A stretch of 5,446 bases of DNA, taken from Gemmatimonadales bacterium UBA4718. GTDB taxonomy: Bacteria; Gemmatimonadota; Gemmatimonadetes; Gemmatimonadales; Gemmatimonadaceae. The notes under the pieces are model-generated. The model searched no databases. It had not been told where the DNA came from and worked only from the letters and a program-made list of their open reading frames with translations. Position numbers and translations under genes: made by a program. Below are positions 1 to 5,446 of the stretch, piece by piece. Positions within the stretch are counted from its first letter, which is position 1, and the number at the start of each line of letters is the position of its first letter. Location: positions 7,640-13,085 of the forward strand of contig DHJO01000037.1 in assembly GCA_002404375.1 (NCBI GenBank), written 5' to 3'.

Positions 1-146
1 TCGGCCTTGTAGTGGAGCTCGAAACCGGTTTCGGCGTCGTGCAGCGCGACCGCGATCGCTTTGGCGCCCGACTCGCTCTCGATGGTTTCGATCTTCGTTC
101 GTAGCGCGCGCTCCCGCGCCGCCGTCGGGGTCTCCGTCTTCGGCAT
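1..146 (-). CDS. Class A beta-lactamase-like serine hydrolase, N-terminal part (runs off the left edge)
   Basis: Reading leftward from the ATG at 144-146, an open frame of 48 codons reaches the window edge. The visible protein starts MPKTETPTAARER, then has a predicted helix (ALRTKIETIESES), then GAKAIAVALHDAETGFEL. This is the helix-1/strand-1/strand-2 pattern that begins mature class A beta-lactamases (compare TEM, whose mature part starts with a helix, then a strand and a D-x-x-T/S-G turn). The catalytic SxxK, SDN and KTG motifs lie beyond the edge, so activity cannot be judged. There is no hydrophobic signal peptide, which is odd for a family usually exported; in-frame codons upstream offer no ATG or GTG. 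The gene starts 8 bases after the permease stop, with no clear Shine-Dalgarno, so translational coupling is likely. It could be a beta-lactamase, a penicillin-binding-protein-like peptidase or another serine hydrolase. The family call is inferred from pattern only. Confidence 0.72.
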   Translation of the reverse strand, partial: MPKTETPTAARERALRTKIETIESESGAKAIAVALHDAETGFELHYKA

Positions 147-154
147 CGAGACGG

Positions 155-1075
155 TCAGGAGTATGCTACGCGAGGATCCGCTTTGGCGTAGGCGAGATCG
201 GTAAGGAGATTCACCATCACGAACACGACGCTCAGGAACAATACGGAGCCTTGAATCGCTGGGAGGTCGCGCCGGGTGATGGCGTTGACCACGTAGCGGC
301 CCAAGCCCGGCCAGCTGAAAATCGTCTCGGTGAGAATGCTGCCGGTGAGATAGTATCCGAAATCGAGTCCGAGCACGGTGATGATGGGTATCAGCGCATT
401 GCGCAGCGCATGCCTCACTATCACGACGCGTTCCTTCAGTCCTTTTGCCCGCGCTGTGCGAACGAAGTCGCCGCTCAGCACGTCGAGCATCGCCGATCTG
501 GTCACTCGGGCGAGAAAAGCGATGGAGCGCGAGCCGAGCGCGAACGCGGGAAGAATCAGGTACTTGATGCCCCCGTAGCCGGAAGGAGGGAGCCACTTCA
601 GGATTACAGCGAAAACCAGAATCAGTATCAATCCGACCCAGTAGACGGGAAACGAAATGCCGAGGTAGGCGAACCCGAGCCCCAGTCTGTCGAACCACCC
701 GCCCGGATTCCGCGCACTCAGCACGCCGAGCGTAATGCCGAGCACCGATGCGAGAAACATCGCCGAGCCGGCGAGGAGGAGGGTCTTCGGAAACCGCTCG
801 CGAATGTCCTGCACGATCGGACGCTGTGTGATGTAGGAGTTTCCGAAATTCCCCCTCAGCACGCCGCCAGTATAGAGAGTGAACTGCTTGAGTAAAGGTT
901 CGTCCAGGTGTAACTCCTTTCTCAGGCGAGCGATCGTCTCGGGGTCGGCTCTCTCGCCCACCATCTCCTGCACCGGATCTCCGGGCGCCACATAAAGAAG
1001 GAGGAACACAACCACCAGCACTCCGAACAGTGTCGGAATGGAAAGGGCGAGTCTCCGGACGATGAAAGACAGCAC
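155..1075 (-). CDS. ABC transporter permease, DppB/OppB type (peptide/nickel uptake family)
   Basis: A 306-residue inner-membrane protein, the usual length for this family. It forms half of the transmembrane channel of a peptide-type ABC importer and needs a second, DppC-like permease and ATPases that are not in the window. The N-terminus (FIVRRLALSIPTLFGVLVVVF) is the classic first membrane helix of DppB/OppB/NikB/GsiC proteins, followed by APGDP near residues 30-34. Further membrane segments lie at about 98-120, 134-162, 172-190, 228-248 and 275-295. The EAA loop that docks the ATPase is clear at about 203-230 (ARAKGL, then RHALRNALIP), followed by the family signature ETIFSWPGLGR at 250-260 and a C-terminal ADPR at 299-302. 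The start is GTG at 1073-1075, four bases after the binding-protein stop, with no good Shine-Dalgarno; translation is probably coupled. Membership of the family is secure. The substrate, and the choice between dppB, oppB and gsiC, is not. Confidence 0.95.
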   Translation of the reverse strand: MLSFIVRRLALSIPTLFGVLVVVFLLLYVAPGDPVQEMVGERADPETIARLRKELHLDEPLLKQFTLYTGGVLRGNFGNSYITQRPIVQDIRERFPKTLLLAGSAMFLASVLGITLGVLSARNPGGWFDRLGLGFAYLGISFPVYWVGLILILVFAVILKWLPPSGYGGIKYLILPAFALGSRSIAFLARVTRSAMLDVLSGDFVRTARAKGLKERVVIVRHALRNALIPIITVLGLDFGYYLTGSILTETIFSWPGLGRYVVNAITRRDLPAIQGSVLFLSVVFVMVNLLTDLAYAKADPRVAYS

Positions 1076-1079
1076 GTCT

Positions 1080-2633
1080 CTATTTGCTGATCGTCACATC
1101 GGTCCACCGTTGACCGTTGAAGACGGCGGGAACCGTGAAGCCCTTGATCCACGGCTGGACCGCGTACATGTCCTTGTAGAAGAAGAGGTAAATCATAGGT
1201 GCGTCATTGAGTTGGATCTGGTCCGCCTGGGTGTAGAGCGAATTGCGCTTCGCTTCATCCTGCTCGCGGTGGGCCTGGTCCACCAGCGCGTCGAACTTCG
1301 GATTGGAGTAGAACGAGACGTTGCCGCCGACTCCCTTGTTCTTGCTGTGCAACAGCGGGTACAGAAAGTTTTCGGCGTCGGGATAATCCGCCCACCATTC
1401 CTTGAGGGCGAGATCGGTCTGGCCTTTGCGCGCGGCTTCGCGCATCGATGACGCATCCCGCTGCACGATCTTGGCGCGGATGCCGGCCTCGGCGAGATTC
1501 GCCTGGATAGTCTGGGCGACGCGAGGCGATTGATCGGTGGTGGCGGACCACAGCTCGACATCGATCCCGTTCGGATGGCCGGCTGCGGCGAGAAGCTGCT
1601 TCGCCTTGGCGACATCGTGCGGATATCCTTTGCGACCCGGCTCGGCGCCACCGAGGGTGGGAGGGATCACGCCATTGGCGACGCTGCCGCGGCCAGCCAT
1701 CACCTGGCTCAACATCGTATTCACATCGACGGCGTAGTTGAGAGCTTGCCTCACGCGGACGTCCGTGAGCGGGCCGCGAGTGGTATTGATGGCGACGTAC
1801 CAGAAGCGGAGCGCAGGCGCCGAAGTAAGGAGCTTCTTTTTCTCCGGGTCTACCTGCCAGGACTTGCCTGCTTCGTCAGGCACGTTCAATACATCGACGT
1901 TGCCCGCCTCGAACTCAGCAGTGGCCGTGCTCGCTTCGGGGATGATGCGCGCCGTCAAAGAATCGGTTTTCGGCGGGCCGTCGAAGTAGTCGGGATTCTT
2001 TGCGAAGCGCAGGTAGTCATCGTGTCTCCATTCGACGAACTTCCACGGACCCGTGCCGATCGGCTTCTGCCCGAAGTCTGCAGGTGGGTTATCGGGGACG
2101 ATCGAAGTCACCGGCATCGCGAGCAGCTTCGGGAAGATCGAGAACGGCTCCTTGAGCGTAATCACGACCGTAGAGTCGTCTGGAGCCGCCATGCCTGAGA
2201 TCGTCTTGGCTTTGCCGGCCGCGTAATCTTCGGCGCCCTTGATGGGGTAGAGCGGCCAGCCGCGCCCACCCTTGGTCGCGGGATCGAGGACGCGCTGGAA
2301 GGAATTGACCACATTGCTCGCCGAAAATGCTCGACCGTCGTGGAACTTGACGCCGCGGCGCAGATGGAAGGTGTAGGTGATTCCGTCGGGGCTCACATCC
2401 CATGATTTGGCGAGCCCAGGGACGACCTTCGCGTCAGGAGTGAAGCGCGTCAGCCCGTCGAATACGTACGCGACCACGCGTCCTGTCGGCACATCAGTAG
2501 AAAGGGCTGGATCGAGCGATCTGGGATCGTAGGTATCTCGTGAGTCGATAATCGTCTTACGAGTGGATCCCGACTCACCGCCGCCGCCGCAGGCGATAAT
2601 GGCGGGTAAAACGAGGAGGAAAAGTCGCCGCAT
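1080..2633 (-). CDS. ABC transporter substrate-binding lipoprotein, SBP_bac_5 family (peptide/oligopeptide binding)
   Basis: A 517-residue extracytoplasmic binding protein that delivers ligand to the adjacent permease. The ATG at 2631-2633 is chosen because it gives a lipoprotein signal peptide: MRRLFLLVLPAIIAC, lipobox IIAC with Cys15 as the lipidation site, then a Gly/Ser-rich tether. The frame stays open to a GTG at 2703-2705, but that start would bury the signal peptide. Family marks include LDPALSTDVPTGRVV (about 40-54), the SBP_bac_5 signature region at about 75-100 (AKSWDVSPDG, then LRRGVKFHDG), PIGTGPWKFVEW (about 191-202), VRQALNYAVD (about 294-303) and WWADYPDAENF (about 413-423). 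The Asp of WADY (Asp416) lines up by eye with OppA Asp419, which binds the ligand's N-terminal amine; this favours peptides over nickel but is inference. A weak AAGAG (2641-2645) lies 7 bases before the start. First gene of the leftward operon. Confidence 0.95.
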   Translation of the reverse strand: MRRLFLLVLPAIIACGGGGESGSTRKTIIDSRDTYDPRSLDPALSTDVPTGRVVAYVFDGLTRFTPDAKVVPGLAKSWDVSPDGITYTFHLRRGVKFHDGRAFSASNVVNSFQRVLDPATKGGRGWPLYPIKGAEDYAAGKAKTISGMAAPDDSTVVITLKEPFSIFPKLLAMPVTSIVPDNPPADFGQKPIGTGPWKFVEWRHDDYLRFAKNPDYFDGPPKTDSLTARIIPEASTATAEFEAGNVDVLNVPDEAGKSWQVDPEKKKLLTSAPALRFWYVAINTTRGPLTDVRVRQALNYAVDVNTMLSQVMAGRGSVANGVIPPTLGGAEPGRKGYPHDVAKAKQLLAAAGHPNGIDVELWSATTDQSPRVAQTIQANLAEAGIRAKIVQRDASSMREAARKGQTDLALKEWWADYPDAENFLYPLLHSKNKGVGGNVSFYSNPKFDALVDQAHREQDEAKRNSLYTQADQIQLNDAPMIYLFFYKDMYAVQPWIKGFTVPAVFNGQRWTDVTISK

Positions 2634-2678
2634 ACGAGTGCTCTTACCGTTGACATGAAGGGGCAAAATACGAGAACT
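2632..2678 (+). repeat. Short direct repeat ATACGAG in the divergent promoter region (possible operator)
   Basis: ATACGAG occurs at 2632-2638 and again at 2668-2674, and both copies continue as NNCTNT. The first copy overlaps the start codon of the binding-protein gene; the second overlaps the candidate -10 regions of both promoters. The 36-base spacing is not a whole number of helical turns. A 7-base match in a stretch this short may be chance, so this is only a candidate regulator-binding pair. Confidence 0.18.
2650..2677 (+). promoter_or_regulatory. Candidate promoter for the small membrane protein-Omp85-TamB operon
   Basis: A perfect sigma-70 type -35 hexamer TTGACA lies at 2650-2655. 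The best -10 at a suitable distance is GAGAAC at 2672-2677 (16-base spacer), which matches TATAAT at only three positions. Transcription would begin near 2684, leaving a leader of about 23 bases before the GTG at 2707. The -35 is strong evidence by itself; the weak -10 lowers confidence and could mean activator dependence or a wrong call. It overlaps the leftward promoter. Confidence 0.42.
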
Positions 2679-2694
2679 TTCGCGGACCCCCGAA
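2665..2694 (-). promoter_or_regulatory. Candidate promoter for the peptide ABC transporter operon
   Basis: On the minus strand, TATTTT (2665-2670) matches TATAAT at four of six positions and would give a transcript starting near 2658, about 25 bases before the binding-protein ATG. The best -35 at a reasonable spacing is TTCGGG (2689-2694, 18-base spacer), which is poor. The -10 falls inside the spacer of the rightward promoter, so both could hardly be occupied at once. It lies in the only sizeable non-coding gap of the window (2634-2706). Confidence 0.33.
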
Positions 2695-2706
2695 ACAGGC
2701 CTCACC

Positions 2707-2979
2707 GTGAGCGCAGAATACTATTACCGCCGTCAACTTGGCGCCAAGGATCTACTGCCCGCCGTTGGCGTTGGTGTCGCCGTCGGTTTGGCCGGCTTCT
2801 ACATTGTGCAACTCTTAATCCAGCGGACGCCCCTCGTTCCGCAGGGAGAGCTCACTCGGGCGCCGACGACGCCCCCGAAGCGAATGCTTGGAGACAGAAC
2901 GGAGCCCGAGACGGAGACGCACTACGCTCGCGAGCTGCCGCCCGGACAGCCACCGGGCGCTCGCGTGCTGAAAGGGTGA
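2707..2979 (+). CDS. Small single-pass membrane protein of unknown function, coupled to the Omp85 gene
   Basis: A 90-residue protein that I do not recognise. A short tail rich in Tyr and Arg (SAEYYYRRQLGAKD) precedes one hydrophobic segment at about 16-38 (LLPAVGVGVAVGLAGFYIVQLL) containing a GxxxG pattern (Gly23-Gly27) that often supports helix packing. A hydrophilic C-terminal half follows, rich in Pro, Thr and charged residues, and ends ELPPGQPPGARVLKG. There is no cleavage site, so it is probably a membrane-anchored protein; the charges slightly favour the N-terminus inside. The GTG start at 2707-2709 has only a weak AGG at 2697-2699. The stop TGA (2977-2979) overlaps the GTG of the next gene in a GTGA junction, typical of coupled translation, which supports it being real. 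The reading frame of the Omp85 gene is also open across this region, but its product there is Arg-rich and featureless, whereas this frame yields a coherent membrane helix. Confidence 0.75.
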   Translation: MSAEYYYRRQLGAKDLLPAVGVGVAVGLAGFYIVQLLIQRTPLVPQGELTRAPTTPPKRMLGDRTEPETETHYARELPPGQPPGARVLKG

Positions 2980-5240
2980 CGCGCGGACGCGGAATACGGC
3001 TCGGGACTCTCACCGCACTAGCGCTTCTCGCAGCGTTTCTTGGGGGCAGCATCGCCCGCGCTCAGGACATTGATTGTCAGCGCGGGGACCTGGAAGTGAT
3101 GCGACTGGTGTTCGAGGGAAACAACGCCTTTTCGGACGCCGAGCTCGCGAAGACGATCGTAACCACGCCCTCGGCATGGGCGCGGCGTTACCTCTACCTG
3201 CCGTTCACGGTCAAACATTGCCTGGACCGTAGTGAGTTCCCGAACGATCGCGCCCGGCTGATAATCTTTTATCGCCGTCGGGGGTACCCAAGAGTGACCG
3301 TCGATACGGTGGTCAAGCTGCTGGGGCCGGGAGCCGTCGAGGTGCGATTCAAAATCAACGAAGGACCGCCGATCATAGTGAGATCCTTCCTTCTGCGCGG
3401 ACTGGATTCCGTACCTGAGAAAGCGCCGATGGCCCGCGATCTTCCCGTACACGAAGGCGGGAGGTTTGACCGCTTCGCGATCGATGCCGCTGCGGACACC
3501 GTCCGTGAGCGCTTGCACAACAACGGATATCCAAGGGCAGATGCTGTCAACAGCTTCACCGTGAACGACAGCACGCTGAGCGCGTGGGACACGTTGACGG
3601 TTACGCCAGGACCAAGAACGAGGATTGGAGCAATCAAGATTCAGGTAACGCCCGTACCGGAAAGGAAGCAGCAGATACCGACCAGAATCGTGCGCCGCAT
3701 CATGGGGCTCGACTCGGGGAGGCTGTTCCGCGAGAACGAGATCGTGGACGCGCAGCGCGCCCTGTATCAAACGGAAGCCTATCAGCACGTGTCGATCACG
3801 CCGGACTCGAGCCGTGATTCGCTGATGACGCTCTACGTGAATCTCGCCGAGGCGCCAATGCACGCGGCGCGAGTGGGAGCTGGATATGGTACGCTCGACT
3901 GCTTTCGCGTGACCAGCGAGTACACCGATTACAACTTCCTGAACGGCGCGCGCCGGCTCGATCTGAACGGCAGAGTCTCGAAGATCGGCATCGGCCGTCC
4001 GCTGAGCGGCGCGCCCGGATTCTGCCCCACGGCAAAGAACGACGTGTTCAGCAACCTCCTCAGCTATTACATGGGTGCCACTCTGCGACAGCCCACGTTT
4101 TTCGGACTGAGGACAGTGCCGACTCTCACTGTGTACAGCCAGAGCGTATCGGAGTACAACGCCTATCGCCGGACGACTGCGATCGGCGGGGTGGCGTCGG
4201 TGGTCTGGCGCTCGCTCACGCGGACGCCCGTCAATCTCAGCTACTCGATGGACCTCGGACGCACCGAAGCGCAGCCGGCGCTTTTTTGCGCTCTGTTCAA
4301 CTTGTGCGACGCCGAGGAGCGGCGGCGAGTCGAAAAGACGCAGCGGCTCGCGATATTGAGCCTGGCCGTGACGCGGGACAACTCCAATAGCCCGTTGTCG
4401 CCGACGCGCGGATCGGTGATTCGCCTCGAGGCGCGTCATTCCTCGCCCGAGATTCTGTCGGACACCGCCCTCCAGTTCAACAAGTTCGTCGGCGATGCGT
4501 CGCGCTATATCAACGCGGGCGGAGGAAACGTGCTCGCGCTCCGCATTCGCGGCGGCGTGGTCTACGGACGAAGCCTGGGTTCCGAAACCGGATTCATTCC
4601 GCCATCGGAGCGTTTGTACGCCGGCGGCCCGACAACGGTGCGCGGGTTCGCGCAGAACGAGCTTGGATCGGCGATCTACATTGCCTCTACTCCATTCCTG
4701 GTGGTGCCCCCTGCCGCGAGCGGATTGCCGGACACCGTCGTGAGGGACACCAGTGGGATCCAGAGGAGAGTCGTTCCCGTCGGCGGCAACACTCTGGTCG
4801 TGGCCAACGTCGAGCTCCGACTGCGGAGCCCCATACTTCCGCAGTTGCTGCAGCTGACTCTATTCACCGACGCGGGAGAGGTCTGGAATCGCGGCAGCAC
4901 ATCGGCATTGGGCGGCGTGAAGCTGAAAGTCACACCGGGCATTCAGATGACCGCATTCTCTCCGGTAGGGCCGGTGCGCATTGCGGTCGGATACAACCCA
5001 TACCAGAGGCCGACGGGGCCGCTGTACTACGAGGCAACGACCTACCCGGGAGCGCCGCTCCTGTGCGTGAGCCCCAACAACGATGTGCCGACACATTTCT
5101 CTCCGCCCGACCCGCAGAACGTCGTCACCATCACGCAAGACATCCCGGCGAACGGGTGTCCAGCGACGTATCAGCCTCCGAAGGACAATCGCTTCCGAAG
5201 CAAGCTCACGTTCAGCTTCGCGATCGGCCAGGCGTTCTAG
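2976..5240 (+). CDS. Omp85 superfamily outer-membrane protein, BamA/TamA-like, with three POTRA-like repeats
   Basis: A 754-residue outer-membrane protein of the family that inserts or assembles beta-barrel proteins. The GTG at 2976-2978 is chosen because it yields a signal peptide at once: Arg-rich n-region, hydrophobic core (TLTALALLAAFLGG) and ARA at 27-29 for cleavage before QDIDC. Three POTRA-like repeats follow at about 38-132, 133-214 and 215-294; the first two contain the turn pattern RRRGYPR or NNGYPRA, and the third has ALYQTEAYQHVSI. The barrel covers about 295-754. The lid-loop motif VRGF is at 555-558 (YAGGPTTVRGFAQNELG), then strands with FTDAGEVWN (630-638) and FSPVGPVRIAVGYNP (661-675). 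The last strand ends KLTFSFAIGQAF, with the terminal Phe of a beta-signal. Three POTRAs and a TamB-like gene six bases downstream favour a TamA-like role over BamA (five POTRAs in E. coli), but BamA copies in other phyla vary. The eight cysteines and long final loop are unusual. Confidence 0.93.
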   Translation: MTRGRGIRLGTLTALALLAAFLGGSIARAQDIDCQRGDLEVMRLVFEGNNAFSDAELAKTIVTTPSAWARRYLYLPFTVKHCLDRSEFPNDRARLIIFYRRRGYPRVTVDTVVKLLGPGAVEVRFKINEGPPIIVRSFLLRGLDSVPEKAPMARDLPVHEGGRFDRFAIDAAADTVRERLHNNGYPRADAVNSFTVNDSTLSAWDTLTVTPGPRTRIGAIKIQVTPVPERKQQIPTRIVRRIMGLDSGRLFRENEIVDAQRALYQTEAYQHVSITPDSSRDSLMTLYVNLAEAPMHAARVGAGYGTLDCFRVTSEYTDYNFLNGARRLDLNGRVSKIGIGRPLSGAPGFCPTAKNDVFSNLLSYYMGATLRQPTFFGLRTVPTLTVYSQSVSEYNAYRRTTAIGGVASVVWRSLTRTPVNLSYSMDLGRTEAQPALFCALFNLCDAEERRRVEKTQRLAILSLAVTRDNSNSPLSPTRGSVIRLEARHSSPEILSDTALQFNKFVGDASRYINAGGGNVLALRIRGGVVYGRSLGSETGFIPPSERLYAGGPTTVRGFAQNELGSAIYIASTPFLVVPPAASGLPDTVVRDTSGIQRRVVPVGGNTLVVANVELRLRSPILPQLLQLTLFTDAGEVWNRGSTSALGGVKLKVTPGIQMTAFSPVGPVRIAVGYNPYQRPTGPLYYEATTYPGAPLLCVSPNNDVPTHFSPPDPQNVVTITQDIPANGCPATYQPPKDNRFRSKLTFSFAIGQAF

Positions 5241-5246
5241 CCCTCC

Positions 5247-5446
5247 ATGACACGCCGTCTTCGCATCGTTCTCGCGAGCGCCATCGTGCTGGTGGGGCTT
5301 GGTGTGATACTCGTCCTCAGCGTAGTCGGCGTGACGCACACCGGCTTCGGACAGGAGCGTGTGCGCGGCATGGTGGCGACGATGCTCGCCGGACAGGTCA
5401 AGGGAAAAGTCTACATCGGCCGGATGAGCGGCGGCTTTTTCAACGG
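5247..5446 (+). CDS. TamB/AsmA-like inner-membrane-anchored protein, N-terminal part (runs off the right edge)
   Basis: From the ATG at 5247-5249, 66 codons are open to the window edge. An Arg-rich start (MTRRLR) is followed by a membrane anchor at about residues 7-28 (IVLASAIVLVGLGVILVLSVV), then THTGFGQERVRGMVATML and GQVKGKVYIGRMSGGFFN. A signal anchor followed by a short helix and a G-x-V-x-I-G-x-x-x-G strand pattern is the usual beginning of TamB (DUF490) and AsmA-like proteins, very long periplasmic beta-taco bridges between the membranes. The gene starts six bases after the Omp85 stop with no Shine-Dalgarno, so the two are almost certainly one operon, and TamA-type genes are classically followed by tamB. 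The C-terminal TamB domain that would settle the call is outside the window, so another AsmA-like protein is possible. Confidence 0.78.
   Translation, partial: MTRRLRIVLASAIVLVGLGVILVLSVVGVTHTGFGQERVRGMVATMLAGQVKGKVYIGRMSGGFFN

Noticed and set aside
251..895. 214-codon frame on the plus strand
   Set aside because: It is antisense to the permease gene, highly charged and featureless, opposite a confidently identified gene.
1038..1451. 137-codon plus-strand frame crossing the permease/binding-protein junction
   Set aside because: It is antisense to two confident genes and has no promoter or domain support.
1530..2198. 222-codon frame on the plus strand
   Set aside because: It is antisense to the substrate-binding protein gene and has no recognisable features; it is a composition shadow.
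2578..2590. CCG trinucleotide tract that could suggest a slippage or phase-variable site
   Set aside because: It is only about four units and a multiple of three, so slippage would not shift the frame. It simply encodes the Gly tether after the lipobox Cys.
2634..2705. GTG start 24 codons upstream for the substrate-binding protein
   Set aside because: It would place a polar stretch before the lipoprotein signal peptide and reach into the divergent gene's leader. The ATG at 2631-2633 gives a normal lipobox position.
2655..2975. ATG start 107 codons upstream in the Omp85 frame
   Set aside because: The extension is Arg-rich and low in complexity, would bury the signal peptide, starts within the promoter region, and covers the small membrane protein gene, whose own frame gives a coherent membrane helix.
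3018..4439. Long open frame of 473 codons on the minus strand
   Set aside because: It lies entirely antisense to the Omp85 gene, is rich in Arg, His and Glu, and shows no domain or membrane pattern. Long antisense frames are expected opposite high-GC coding sequence.
5238..5249. Possible terminator between the Omp85 and TamB-like genes
   Set aside because: The gap is six bases with no hairpin or T-run; the genes look co-transcribed.

Overview
The window reads as a bacterial chromosome segment from a GC-rich, double-membraned (Gram-negative type) organism. Dense high-GC3 coding sequence, an Omp85-family barrel protein and a TamB-like start all point to an outer membrane. The style of the Omp85 protein (three POTRA-like repeats, Asp/Arg-rich periplasmic part, long loops) and the weak Shine-Dalgarno signals make me think of Gemmatimonadota or a nearby phylum. 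That placement is an impression, not a result. I see no RNA gene, insertion sequence, CRISPR array, phage gene or convincing terminator. There is no gene-free stretch over 300 bases; the largest gap is the 73-base divergent region at 2634-2706.

The left half is a leftward operon of three tightly packed genes. A lipoprotein substrate-binding protein of the SBP_bac_5 (peptide/nickel) family (1080-2633) is followed after 4 bases by a DppB/OppB-type permease (155-1075). After 8 more bases comes the start of a class A beta-lactamase-like serine hydrolase that runs off the left edge (1-146). The binding protein would capture a peptide-like ligand outside the inner membrane and hand it to the permease. 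The second permease (DppC type) and the ATPases are not in view, and the hydrolase sits where DppC is usually found.

The right half is a rightward operon. A 90-residue protein with one membrane segment (2707-2979) overlaps by four bases (GTGA) the start of a 754-residue Omp85/BamA-TamA family protein (2976-5240). Six bases later comes the N-terminus of a TamB/AsmA-like protein (5247 to the right edge). The Omp85-TamB pairing suggests a TamA-TamB-like translocation and assembly module linking the inner and outer membranes. The small membrane protein may be an undescribed accessory part.

The two operons share a short divergent control region. A perfect TTGACA -35 box for the rightward genes lies beside a TATTTT -10 candidate for the leftward genes, so the two promoters would overlap physically.
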